Assembly (NCBI GenBank): GCA_028702675.1
Contig: JAQVOJ010000001.1
Span: 118,502 to 158,980 of the forward strand
Source of the DNA: Bacteroidales bacterium
GTDB taxonomy: Bacteria > Bacteroidota > Bacteroidia > Bacteroidales > ML635J-15
Length of the DNA stretch: 40,479 bases
Direction of reading: 5' to 3'
The position numbers and the translations under genes were made by a program. The notes under the pieces are model-generated. The model did not search any database, was not told where the DNA came from, and was given only the letters and a program-made list of their open reading frames with translations. Shown piece after piece: positions 9,180 to 17,994 of this stretch (the stretch's first letter is position 1; each line of letters opens with the position of its first letter).

Positions 9180-9189
9180 AAAATAACTA

Positions 9190-10302
9190 ATGAGAATAGG
9201 TTTCGACGCAAAACGAGCATTTTTTAATAATAGCGGACTTGGAAATTACAGCCGTAATACTATTAATATGCTGGCCAAAATATATCCTAACGAAGAATAT
9301 TTTTTATACTCCCCAAAATTTCCTGAAGAAATACCCGAATTTGCAAGAAATAAAACTATTATTGGTCCAAATTCAAATTCAAATATTAGGAATTCAATAT
9401 GGAGAAGCGTTTTAAGCGGTAATAGAATTAAAAAAGATAAGTTAGACATTTACCATGGGTTAAGTAATGAATTGCCTATAAACCTAAACAGAAAACAAAT
9501 TCCATCAGTAGTTACAATTCACGACCTAATATTTTTAAGATATCCTGAATTATTTAATACTACAGATGTAAAAATATATACGTATAAATTTAAACATGCT
9601 TGTAAAAGTGCTGACAAAATAATTGCTGTTAGCAAACAAACCAAAGCAGATATTATTAGGTATTTTAATATTCCTCAAGCTAAAATACATGTAATTTATC
9701 AAGATTGTAATAAAATATTTCATGAAAAACCCAACAGAGAAATATGCTCCGAAGTTTTGAAAAAATACAAACTACCAAATAATTACATCCTTAATGTAGG
9801 CACTATCGAAAAACGCAAAAATGCTATGCTAATTCTTAAAGCTATGGCACTTTATAATATTGATATTCCTCTCGTAATTGTAGGTAAACCCACACCATAC
9901 CTAAACACGCTGATTTCTTACGCTCATCATTATAAACTTAAAGATAAATTAGTATTACTGTATGATGTTAAAGATGAAGATTTACCTACAATTTATCATA
10001 AAGCCAGTGTATTTGTTTATCCATCATTATTTGAAGGGTTTGGAATTCCAATATTAGAAGCTCTTAATTCCGGTGTGCCGGTAATAACTAGTAACCTAAG
10101 CAGTCTTCCTGAAGTTGCAGGCACTAATAGTATTTTAATAGATCCCGTAGCACATGATCATTTAGGTAAAGAATTGTTTAACCTGCTCAATAACAACACA
10201 AAAAAACAGGAAATGATAGAAGCAGGTTATAAACATGCACTCAAATTTAGACCAGAGGTTCTTGCTCCGCAATTAATGCAATTATACAAAAGCATAGTTT
10301 AA
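9190..10302 (+). CDS. Glycosyltransferase family 4 protein
   Basis: A 370-residue GT-B fold retaining glycosyltransferase. The N-terminal half opens MRIGFDAKRAFFNNSGLGNYSRN, the GT4 acceptor-side glycine loop, and contains VVTIHDLIFLRYPELF. The C-terminal half contains ILNVGTIEKRKN and the EX7E motif at Glu282 and Glu290 (LFEGFGIPILEALNSGVPVITS), which positions the nucleotide-sugar donor. There are no membrane segments; it probably acts at the cytoplasmic face. Donor and acceptor cannot be told from the sequence. A nucleotide-sugar dehydratase gene about 3.6 kb downstream suggests surface polysaccharide or glycoprotein glycan synthesis, but the two are not in an obvious operon. Confidence 0.92.
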   Translation: MRIGFDAKRAFFNNSGLGNYSRNTINMLAKIYPNEEYFLYSPKFPEEIPEFARNKTIIGPNSNSNIRNSIWRSVLSGNRIKKDKLDIYHGLSNELPINLNRKQIPSVVTIHDLIFLRYPELFNTTDVKIYTYKFKHACKSADKIIAVSKQTKADIIRYFNIPQAKIHVIYQDCNKIFHEKPNREICSEVLKKYKLPNNYILNVGTIEKRKNAMLILKAMALYNIDIPLVIVGKPTPYLNTLISYAHHYKLKDKLVLLYDVKDEDLPTIYHKASVFVYPSLFEGFGIPILEALNSGVPVITSNLSSLPEVAGTNSILIDPVAHDHLGKELFNLLNNNTKKQEMIEAGYKHALKFRPEVLAPQLMQLYKSIV

Positions 10303-10398
10303 ATTCAATCAAAAATTTTAGTCAGGGTAATTATAAAATATTGTAAACCACCTATCATAATAGTTTTAGAAACCCTTGCTTTTTAAATTTGTATTTTT

Positions 10399-10496
10399 AT
10401 TGTAATTTGTGATTTGGAATTCTTTTGTAATTTGAAATTTGTGATTTAATTGTAATTTGTGATATGTAATTTGTAATTTTATTGTAATTTGTAATT
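10399..10496. repeat. Short AT-rich direct repeats upstream of tsaC
   Basis: The spacer between the glycosyltransferase and tsaC genes carries three copies of ATTGTAATTTGTRAT (10399-10413, 10449-10463 and 10481-10495), interspersed with partial variants such as TTGTAATTTGAAATTTGTGA. The spacing is irregular. It looks like a low-complexity tandem expansion. No coding or hairpin structure is evident. Confidence 0.6.
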
Positions 10497-10512
10497 TATC
10501 CATTATTCATTT

Positions 10513-11076
10513 ATGCAAAAAGATATAATTAAAACCAACGAAGTCCTACAGAACGGAGGTATAATACTATACCCAACCGATACAATATGGGGAATAGGTT
10601 GTGATGCCACAAACGATGAAGCATGCAAAAGGCTTTTTTCTATCAAAAAACGCAAACCTGAGCACAGCATGCTGATCTTGGTAAACTCCTTAACCATGCT
10701 CGAAAGACATGTTCAATTTGTACCTGATGCAGCATATCAATTAATAGAAGCAAGCACTAATCCAATTACAATAATTTATCCCAAGGCAAAAAATATTTCA
10801 AAATATATTACTGCCGAAGATGGAAGCATTGGAATAAGATTATGTAATTCTGAGTTTTGTTTACGCTTATTAGATAGATTTCGAAAACCAATTGTAAGTA
10901 CTTCTGCAAATTTTAGTGGAAAACCCGCACCTTCAAATTTTAATCAAATTACTACAAATATTAAAGAAAAAATGGATTATATCGTAGAATATTCTCAAAA
11001 TATTGATAGTATAACTAAGCAATCGCCAATAATTAAAATTAATATTGATAATAGTTTTAAAATCATCCGCAGATAG
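10513..11076 (+). CDS. tsaC: L-threonylcarbamoyladenylate synthase (Sua5/YciO/YrdC family)
   Basis: Makes threonylcarbamoyl-AMP from threonine, bicarbonate and ATP, the first step of the universal t6A37 tRNA modification. The 187-residue protein is a single YrdC domain, the short TsaC type without the Sua5 C-terminal extension. Signature segments are GGIILYPTDTIWGIGCDA (residues about 16-33), the basic KKRKPEHSMLILV, and IVSTSANFSGKPAP. It is cytosolic with no signal peptide. The secreted GH57 gene starts 34 bp downstream on the same strand. The partner proteins TsaD, TsaB and TsaE are not in this window. Confidence 0.93.
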   Translation: MQKDIIKTNEVLQNGGIILYPTDTIWGIGCDATNDEACKRLFSIKKRKPEHSMLILVNSLTMLERHVQFVPDAAYQLIEASTNPITIIYPKAKNISKYITAEDGSIGIRLCNSEFCLRLLDRFRKPIVSTSANFSGKPAPSNFNQITTNIKEKMDYIVEYSQNIDSITKQSPIIKINIDNSFKIIRR

Positions 11077-11110
11077 TATATTTTTCTGATTTTTAATAAT
11101 TTATATCGCT

Positions 11111-13759
11111 ATGAAACTAAAATTTCTATTCTACTTATTAATAATTATTATCTTGGTTTTATTAATCAAACCAAAGTTAATTGCTCAAGTACATACCAGT
11201 TACTTATGGCACTTACAGCAACCAATTTATTGGCCCGAAAAAAGCATATGGCATCAATATGAATATCAAAGTGTAAGAGAATCGCATGAGCTTAAATCTA
11301 ATGGCGGAAATGTTTATCTTGATGGCTTAGCTCATCCTTTGAATAATTTAGAAGATATTTTTGGCAACGACGACCGAAAAGCTGTATATCAATATAGAGC
11401 AAAAGATGCAATACAATCATTAACAGGCTATAACGAAGCTGGAGCACAAGTAAATTATTCAGGTTGCCTTATAAAAAACGTAAACAGTCTTGCCGAAAAC
11501 AATCAGTGGGGTTATTATCAAAATTGGCAAAACAGTTTTGTAGAGGCACGAGAATGGACAACAACAGGTGGAAATCCACGAATGGATATAGTTGGTTTTA
11601 CTTTTCACCATTCGCTTGCTCCATTACTTAGCGAAAGAGTTTTACACAAAGAAATTCAGGCACACAGATATATTTATAATCAAACATTCGGTACAAATCC
11701 TAACTATAGCAAGGGTTTTTGGCCTGCTGAGTGTGCATTTAGTCAAAGAATAATAAAAGTGCTTGTAGAAGAAGGTTTTGAATGGAGTGTAGTTGCCAAC
11801 AGCCATTTAGCACGTACTCTAAATGACTATCCACTAAGTTTTGGAACAAATGCTTGCAATATGGATCCTCCAAATGCTGCCGATATAACCTCAACAAATG
11901 GAGATAATTGGTGGAACGGACAAATAGACGGTAGAGGTGGCACTTTTGCTGCTCCTTATTGCTATCAGGCACACAAAGCAAAATATGTTGATCCCGAAAC
12001 TGCTCAAGAATATAAAATAACAGTTGTACCTATGTGCGATTTACTCAGTTATATTAATGGTTACAGTACTATGGGAACAGGCGAAATAGACAACAATATT
12101 GCACCATTCAACAACCCACAACAACCTAGCATAGTGTTGATGGCTCATGATGGAGATAATGCATGGGGCGGTGGATACGATTATTACAACAATAGTGTAC
12201 CTGGATTTGCCGGAAGCGCAGCCTCGCAAGGATATGTACCAACAACTATTCAACAGTTCTTAGATGATCATCCGGTTCCTGAAAATGATGTGGTACACGT
12301 AGAAGACGGCGCATGGGTTAATGCAGCAAACGACTGGGGACACCCGCAATTTATAAATTGGATATGGCCCATTTATAACTCTCAATACGAATTTGATCCC
12401 AACGGATGGACAGAAGATGCACGCAACTGGGCTGTGTTAGTTGCTGCCGAAAATCGAGTTTGCATGGCAGAAGATTTAAGCTCAACAACTGTAAATATTC
12501 AAAAAGTAGTGTACCCTGATGCCTATGCCTCAAATGCAGAAAAAGCCTGGCACTTTTTATTACCCGGATACACAAGCGGATATATGTATTATGGTACAAG
12601 CTTAGATATGGAAGTAAAGCAAACTATTGCCTGCAATAATGCCTGTGAATTTGCTGATATCGTAATAAATGAAAACTCCGGAATCGACAATACTCCACCA
12701 TCAGTTTTTATACCACAAAGATACCCTTACAACCCTGGCGGAATTGGATTTGGTCCAACATACGGATATCAGCAACACCAAAACTCCTCTGATTTTACAG
12801 TATGGACTTTCGCTTATGATGTCTCGGGCTTAAATAGTATTACTCTTAAATATAGAATTGATAACGATGGGGCTAATCCTCTTGATAACAACGAAAACGA
12901 AACATACATAGGTGGCGGTTCGGTAGGAACATGGCAACCTATTAATATGACAGCTCGAGATTTTCCAGCAGGTAATATTGCATCAAACCCCGAAATTGAT
13001 TTCTTTGAAATGCCGGACTATATTGCCAATCAGTATTATGCCGAAATATCTGGAGAATCTGAAGTGCTAATTGATTATTACATTGAAGCAACTGATAATT
13101 TTGGGAATACTTTCAAAACACCTATTCAACATGTATATGTTGGCGAAAGTAATACAGGAGGAAATAGCGGAAATGATATAGTACAATGGAACCCTACAAA
13201 TCCAAACAAAAACGACATAATTGAAATAACTGTTAATCAGGCATATACAGGAGCTAAGTTACATTGGGGAGTAAACAATTGGCAAGAACCAAATCAAGTA
13301 TATTGGACTACAAACACTTCTCTTTTCAACGGAGAAGGACCTGCTGTTCAAAGCCCTATGAATGGTCCCAATAATGAAATACTTTCTATTTCTATCGGTC
13401 CTTTCAACAATGAAGTGCAAGAAGTAAGCGAGGTTAATTTTGTAATAAGTTTTAATGATAATTCATGGAATAATAATAATGGAATGGATTATAAAATAAG
13501 TATTGACCAAACCTCAAATATTGATATTCAAAAAAATAATGAGATATCAATTTTTATGGATAATACCGATAAAAATCTAAAAATTATTTGCCCTGATAAT
13601 AATTTTATAGTTTGCATTTTTGATGCAAACGGAAAAATAATATCAAAATACAATAATTTAAAAAGTAGATATTTAGGGCATTTTACTCAAGGAGTATATA
13701 TTGTTAAAGTTATTTCAAGTGAACAGCAAGTTCATACTAAGAAAATTGTTATTATGTAA
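11111..13759 (+). CDS. Secreted GH57-family glycoside hydrolase with T9SS sorting domain
   Basis: An 882-residue exported enzyme. A signal peptide or anchor spans residues 5-26. The catalytic region matches glycoside hydrolase family 57 (alpha-amylase, 4-alpha-glucanotransferase and branching-type enzymes acting on alpha-glucans). It has motif 1 LWHLQQPIYW, then FHHSLAPLL, motif 3 GFWPAECAFS with the likely nucleophile Glu207, and motif 4 LMAHDGDNAWGGG with the likely acid/base Asp347. Residues about 690-800 (WNPTNPNKNDIIEITVN ... AKLHWGVNNWQEP ... VNFVISFNDNSWNNNNG) resemble a starch-binding CBM25/26-like module. Residues about 810-882 are a type A sorting domain (FIVCIFDANGKIISKY ... FTQGVYIVKVIS ... 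KKIVIM). Together these suggest a cell-surface or released alpha-glucan-active enzyme. The exact specificity is open, and no SusC/SusD genes are nearby. Confidence 0.83.
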   Translation: MKLKFLFYLLIIIILVLLIKPKLIAQVHTSYLWHLQQPIYWPEKSIWHQYEYQSVRESHELKSNGGNVYLDGLAHPLNNLEDIFGNDDRKAVYQYRAKDAIQSLTGYNEAGAQVNYSGCLIKNVNSLAENNQWGYYQNWQNSFVEAREWTTTGGNPRMDIVGFTFHHSLAPLLSERVLHKEIQAHRYIYNQTFGTNPNYSKGFWPAECAFSQRIIKVLVEEGFEWSVVANSHLARTLNDYPLSFGTNACNMDPPNAADITSTNGDNWWNGQIDGRGGTFAAPYCYQAHKAKYVDPETAQEYKITVVPMCDLLSYINGYSTMGTGEIDNNIAPFNNPQQPSIVLMAHDGDNAWGGGYDYYNNSVPGFAGSAASQGYVPTTIQQFLDDHPVPENDVVHVEDGAWVNAANDWGHPQFINWIWPIYNSQYEFDPNGWTEDARNWAVLVAAENRVCMAEDLSSTTVNIQKVVYPDAYASNAEKAWHFLLPGYTSGYMYYGTSLDMEVKQTIACNNACEFADIVINENSGIDNTPPSVFIPQRYPYNPGGIGFGPTYGYQQHQNSSDFTVWTFAYDVSGLNSITLKYRIDNDGANPLDNNENETYIGGGSVGTWQPINMTARDFPAGNIASNPEIDFFEMPDYIANQYYAEISGESEVLIDYYIEATDNFGNTFKTPIQHVYVGESNTGGNSGNDIVQWNPTNPNKNDIIEITVNQAYTGAKLHWGVNNWQEPNQVYWTTNTSLFNGEGPAVQSPMNGPNNEILSISIGPFNNEVQEVSEVNFVISFNDNSWNNNNGMDYKISIDQTSNIDIQKNNEISIFMDNTDKNLKIICPDNNFIVCIFDANGKIISKYNNLKSRYLGHFTQGVYIVKVISSEQQVHTKKIVIM

Positions 13760-13884
13760 ACAAACGGGTATTATCTTTAAGGATTTTTGGTGCTTACTCG
13801 TCATAATATATTCATCAATTAAGCAAGTAAATAAATATTTAAATTAACCTATTACCCCAAATAACTTAGCATAGTTTAGTAAGC

Positions 13885-13917
13885 TTGTAAATAAATAAAC
13901 AGTTTTTTCTACATTTG
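13885..13917 (+). promoter_or_regulatory. Putative promoter of the dehydratase gene
   Basis: TTG at 13885-13887 and TACATTTG at 13910-13917 fit the Bacteroidota -33/-7 pattern with a 22-bp spacer. The -7 box ends only 4 bp before the ATG at 13922, so the transcript would be leaderless or nearly so. Confidence 0.5.
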
Positions 13918-13921
13918 CAAA

Positions 13922-15790
13922 ATGAATATCAATGTTCTGAGAAGCATTACCCCTCGCTGGGTTGTATTTTTAATAGACATAAGCATTTGTCTGTTTAGTA
14001 TTGTCTTTGCTTATTACCTTCGATTTAATTTTGACGTTCCCACAAAAGAATTACAATCGTTTAGCTATGTAATTCCTATTGTTCTTTTTGTAAGAAGTTT
14101 AAGCTTTATTATTGCTCGCACTTATGCCGGAATGGTTAGACACACTAGCACACGCGATATTCAACGACTGATATTGGTTACATCAATAAGTAGTGCTGTA
14201 TTAATGGCTTTAAATATTCTTAACCTTAAAATTCAAGGACGATATCTAATTCCAATGTCGGTTATAATAATAGACTATTTAACTATTAGTTTTGCTTTAA
14301 GTTTTAGCCGCCTCTTAGTAAAAACTATTTATTTAGAAGCAAATAACCCTCGCAAAAACAGCACCTTAGTTGGGATATATGGCACTGGCGAATTAGCATT
14401 AATAACTAAAAAAACATTAGACAGAGATACAGAATCACGAAACAGAGTTGCAGCATTTTTCGACCATAGCACAAAAATTACCGGAAATAAAATTGAAGGT
14501 ATTAATGTTTACGAAATTGATGCCTTACAAGAAATAATTAATAAGCTCGAAATCAGCACTTTTATTATAGCTCAAAAGGGATTGCCTGTAAAAACCAAAC
14601 AACACATTTTAGATGTTTGTCTGGAAGCTAAAGTCCAAGTTAAAACTGTTCCTGAAATATCAACATGGATAAATGGAGAATTAAGCTTAAAACAAATTAA
14701 AGATTTTAAAATTGAAGATTTGCTTCAGCGAGCCGAAATTAAAATGGATACTAATAAAATCCGAAAAAATATTATTGGTAAAACCGTATTAGTAACTGGT
14801 GCAGCAGGTTCTATAGGAAGCGAAATTGTTAGACAATTATTAAATTTTAAACCCGACAAAATTATTTTGTTTGATTATGCTGAATCAAATCTTTACGAAT
14901 TAGAACTAGAATTGAGCGAAAGTTTAAATTTTCATAGAAGCGAAATAATAATAGGAGATATAAGAAATAAATTAATAGTTGAAAAAGTATTTAAAAAACA
15001 CACTCCACAATTAGTTTTTCATGCTGCTGCTTATAAACACGTACCAATGATGGAGCATCATCCCGCCGAAGCTATCAGAACAAATGTGTTAGGAACAAAA
15101 ACTCTTGCAGACATTGCTGTTGAATATAATGTAGAGAAATTTGTAATGATTTCTACAGATAAAGCAGTAAACCCTACCAACGTAATGGGAGCAAGTAAAC
15201 GTATTGCAGAAATGTATGTACAAAGCCTAAATAATATATACAATACACAGTTTATTACAACACGATTTGGAAATGTTCTCGGCTCAAGCGGATCGGTAAT
15301 TCCTCGATTCAAAAAACAAATAGACAAAGGCGGACCAGTTACAGTAACACACCCCGAGGTTACACGGTTTTTTATGACTATTCCCGAAGCATGCCAACTT
15401 GTTCTCGAAGCAGGAATTATGGGCGAAGGCGGCGAAATATTTATTTTCGATATGGGAGAACCTATTAAGATTGTTAGACTTGCTCAACGAATGATAGAAT
15501 TGTCTGGTCTTAAAGTTGGTGAAGATATTCAAATTAAATTTACAGGATTAAGACCAGGCGAAAAACTTTACGAAGAACTATTGGCAAGTAAAGAAAACAC
15601 AATACCAACCTATCATAAGCAAATTATGATTGCTAAAGTAATAGCTTGTAAATACGATAAAATAAATTCAAATTTAACTAAACTCCATCAATTAATAAAC
15701 TTTTCTGATAATTTTGAAATTGTGAAAGAAATGAAAATTATTATTCCTGAATTTATCAGCCAAAATTCTATTTACGAAACCTTAGATTAA
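13922..15790 (+). CDS. WbpM/CapD/FlaA1-type membrane nucleotide-sugar 4,6-dehydratase
   Basis: A 622-residue polysaccharide biosynthesis protein. The N-terminus has about four membrane segments (residues 15-135). A first Rossmann-like region follows (TLVGIYGTGELALITKK). The second is an extended SDR domain with NAD(P)-binding GAAGSIGSE at residues 293-301, HAAAYKHVPMMEHHP, and the altered catalytic segment STDKAVNPTNVMGASKR (Ser411, Thr412, Asp413, Lys414), where the usual SDR Tyr is replaced, as in the WbpM group. These enzymes convert UDP-GlcNAc to a 4-keto-6-deoxy sugar, feeding UDP-QuiNAc/FucNAc-type sugars into capsule, O-antigen or glycan synthesis. Membrane topology and length fit full-size WbpM rather than the short FlaA1/PseB. 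It is monocistronic as far as visible. Confidence 0.92.
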   Translation: MNINVLRSITPRWVVFLIDISICLFSIVFAYYLRFNFDVPTKELQSFSYVIPIVLFVRSLSFIIARTYAGMVRHTSTRDIQRLILVTSISSAVLMALNILNLKIQGRYLIPMSVIIIDYLTISFALSFSRLLVKTIYLEANNPRKNSTLVGIYGTGELALITKKTLDRDTESRNRVAAFFDHSTKITGNKIEGINVYEIDALQEIINKLEISTFIIAQKGLPVKTKQHILDVCLEAKVQVKTVPEISTWINGELSLKQIKDFKIEDLLQRAEIKMDTNKIRKNIIGKTVLVTGAAGSIGSEIVRQLLNFKPDKIILFDYAESNLYELELELSESLNFHRSEIIIGDIRNKLIVEKVFKKHTPQLVFHAAAYKHVPMMEHHPAEAIRTNVLGTKTLADIAVEYNVEKFVMISTDKAVNPTNVMGASKRIAEMYVQSLNNIYNTQFITTRFGNVLGSSGSVIPRFKKQIDKGGPVTVTHPEVTRFFMTIPEACQLVLEAGIMGEGGEIFIFDMGEPIKIVRLAQRMIELSGLKVGEDIQIKFTGLRPGEKLYEELLASKENTIPTYHKQIMIAKVIACKYDKINSNLTKLHQLINFSDNFEIVKEMKIIIPEFISQNSIYETLD

Positions 15791-15873
15791 GCTTTAAGCA
15801 ATTAATAGACTAACTTGAAACTAATCTTTAATAGCTAATTTTTTCGACTAATTTGACACTTTAGGTCTAAATA

Positions 15874-15905
15874 TTTGGAAACTTAGTTTTATTGATTTAC
15901 TTTTG
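15874..15905 (+). promoter_or_regulatory. Promoter of the TetR-RND efflux operon
   Basis: A good Bacteroidota promoter match: TTTG ending at 15877 (-33), a 20-bp spacer, and TACTTTTG at 15898-15905 (-7, TAnnTTTG). The start of transcription should fall near 15910, inside the inverted repeat that follows, with the TetR ATG at 15933. Confidence 0.72.
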
Positions 15906-15927
15906 GACTAATTAAACTATATTAGTC
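15906..15927. promoter_or_regulatory. Putative TetR operator, GACTAAT-N8-ATTAGTC
   Basis: A perfect 7-bp inverted repeat with an 8-bp spacer begins at the base after the -7 box and ends 5 bp before the TetR start codon. This is the expected place for an autoregulatory TetR operator. Further half-sites lie upstream: GACTAAT at 15846 (in GACTAATTTGACAC) and GACTAAC at 15809 (in GACTAACTTGAAAC), 37 bp apart and matching at 12 of 14 bases. Binding by the adjacent regulator is inferred. Confidence 0.65.
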
Positions 15928-15932
15928 GAAAG

Positions 15933-16523
15933 ATGGAAAAACACGAAAAAGTACGACAGAACCTGATAAATGCTGCAAGAAAAATATTTGTACGCTTCGG
16001 ATTCGAAAAAACAACAATGAATGAAATTGCTCTTGAAGCACGAAAGGGTAAAAGTTCATTATATTATTATTTTGCAAGTAAAGAAGAGGTATTTCAGGCA
16101 GTAGTAGAATACGAAGCCGGTATTATTGTTGAAAAGCTCAAAACAGCAGTAAACAATTCTGAAACACTTATTGACAAAGCACGAAACTTTATACTTGTAA
16201 GATTTGCCGAAATACAAAAACTTGGGAATTTATATAATGCATTAAGAGATGATTTTTTAAATCATCTTGAATTCATTAAAAAAGCTAGAGTACAGTATGA
16301 TATGATGGAGTTAAATTTCATTAAAGCTTTACTTAACGATGGTAAACAACAGCGTATTTTTGATATTAATGATATAGATACAATTGCCGAAACATTTCAA
16401 ATGACTTTAAAAGCAGTAGAACTACCATTATTAATAGATTACGAATCTGAAGTTTTTGAAACAAGGCTAAATTCCTTGGTTGACATTTTTTTCTACGGTA
16501 TTCTTACACGAAACGATGAATAA
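15933..16523 (+). CDS. TetR/AcrR family transcriptional regulator
   Basis: A 196-residue repressor-type regulator. The N-terminal DNA-binding domain spans about residues 5-60. It shows the TetR helix-turn-helix signature: NLINAARKIFVRFGFEKTTM, then NEIALEARKGKSSLYYYFASKEEVF. The rest is a helical ligand-binding and dimerisation domain whose ligand cannot be inferred. It is the first gene of the efflux operon. Its last 8 bases overlap the TolC start (ATGAATAA), so regulator and pump are translationally linked. The inverted repeat overlapping its own transcription start argues for autorepression, with relief by a pump substrate. It could act as an activator, but promoter-overlapping sites usually mean repression. 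Confidence 0.94.
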   Translation: MEKHEKVRQNLINAARKIFVRFGFEKTTMNEIALEARKGKSSLYYYFASKEEVFQAVVEYEAGIIVEKLKTAVNNSETLIDKARNFILVRFAEIQKLGNLYNALRDDFLNHLEFIKKARVQYDMMELNFIKALLNDGKQQRIFDINDIDTIAETFQMTLKAVELPLLIDYESEVFETRLNSLVDIFFYGILTRNDE

Positions 16524-17985
16524 AATATTATTAATATTGATTCTATTATTTAATGCAATTATACTACAATCGCAAAATGATACTTTATACCTAAACCTAG
16601 ATGATTGTAAGAACCTTGCTCTCGAAAATAACTATAAAATTAAAATTGCCAATTCGCGAAAGCAAGTTTCTGAACATTTACGTAAATCTGCAAAAACAAA
16701 ATTTTTCGGAGAATTTAGTTTTACCGGTCAGTATTTATACACAAACAAAGCTTTTAAATTAAAAAATCAAAACTTGTTTTTCCCTGTTCTTCCTTTTTGG
16801 GCAATTGATCAGGAAACTATGGGTTTAAACGAAAACATTATGGAAAACCCTTTGATTAATGGAATACTTGCTAATCCATTAACCGGAGAAGTAATGTACG
16901 ATTCGGAGGGAAATCCGGCATTCTTATTATATTCATATCTTCCCGAAGATCAACTTGTATTTGGTACACACCACAATTTTATGTTTGGCCCGGGTTTTAT
17001 TCAGCCCATTTATTTAGGGGGTAAAATAAAAAACATTTATAAAATTGCACAAGCAAGCGAATCTATTTCTGAATCGCAAGTAAAACTTACCGAAGACGAA
17101 ATTTTATTCAATATCGAAGAAGCATATTGGAGAGTAATAACTTTACAAGAAAAAGAAAAACTTGCTATTAAATATCTTAAAATGCTTGAAAGGCTTATCG
17201 AAGATTTAGAAAATATTCACCAAGAAGGCATAATTACATACAATGATGTACTTAAAGCTAAAGTAAAATACAATGAAGTAGAACTGCAATATATCAAAGC
17301 GAATAATGGTTTGGCACTTTCTAAAATGGCTTTATGTCAAATAATTGGACTTCCATTATACTCAGAAATTAAGCTTGAAAACGAAATTAGCGAATTACCT
17401 ATCTTACCTACTATTCCAACAAATATGGAAGAAAAAATATCTTCTCGTGAAGAAATAAAAATTTTAGAACAAACAGAAAAAATTGCTTTAGCAAATCAAA
17501 AAATATCACAATCGAGGTTTTTACCAAATATTGCAGTTTCGGCAAACTATTTATTTACTAATCCAAATCCTTATAATGGTTTCGAGAAAGAATTTGGTTC
17601 TGATTGGTCTTTAGGACTTACTGTAAATATCCCAATTTTTCATTGGGGGGATAGAATTCATACTATGAGAGCCTCTAAAAGTCTAATGGAGTACACCAAT
17701 TTACAACTACAAGAAGCAGAACAAATGATTCAACTTGAAATAATGCAAACTTGGTTGCTTTTTAAGGAGGCTGTAAAAAAAGTTGATTTGTGCGAAAAAT
17801 CTTTAATGCAAGCTGAAGAAAATTTAAGATTAAGTAGAGATAGTTTTAACGAAGGAATGATTCCTCTTTCTGATTTACTCGAAGCACAAGCAATGTGGCA
17901 ATCAGCATTTTCTTCATTAATTGAATCCAAATCGGAGCTTAAAGTTCAAGAAATAGCTTATCGCAAAACAACCGGACAGTTATAA
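16516..17985 (+). CDS. TolC family outer membrane efflux protein
   Basis: Outer-membrane channel of a tripartite efflux system, 489 residues from the chosen start. The ATG at 16516 is preferred over one 36 bases upstream because it directly begins a signal peptide (MNKILLILILLFNAIILQSQ) and produces the 8-bp overlap with the TetR gene. The mature protein shows the duplicated outer membrane efflux protein (OEP) pattern: LDDCKNLALENNYKIKIANS early, a long coiled helix (IEEAYWRVITLQEKEKLAIKYLKML), and a second repeat (LGLTVNIPIFHWGDRIHTMRA ... SRDSFNEGMIPLSDLLEAQAMWQSA). It acts with the adaptor 9 bp downstream and the RND pump after it. Confidence 0.94.
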   Translation: MNKILLILILLFNAIILQSQNDTLYLNLDDCKNLALENNYKIKIANSRKQVSEHLRKSAKTKFFGEFSFTGQYLYTNKAFKLKNQNLFFPVLPFWAIDQETMGLNENIMENPLINGILANPLTGEVMYDSEGNPAFLLYSYLPEDQLVFGTHHNFMFGPGFIQPIYLGGKIKNIYKIAQASESISESQVKLTEDEILFNIEEAYWRVITLQEKEKLAIKYLKMLERLIEDLENIHQEGIITYNDVLKAKVKYNEVELQYIKANNGLALSKMALCQIIGLPLYSEIKLENEISELPILPTIPTNMEEKISSREEIKILEQTEKIALANQKISQSRFLPNIAVSANYLFTNPNPYNGFEKEFGSDWSLGLTVNIPIFHWGDRIHTMRASKSLMEYTNLQLQEAEQMIQLEIMQTWLLFKEAVKKVDLCEKSLMQAEENLRLSRDSFNEGMIPLSDLLEAQAMWQSAFSSLIESKSELKVQEIAYRKTTGQL

Positions 17986-17994
17986 AATATAAAA

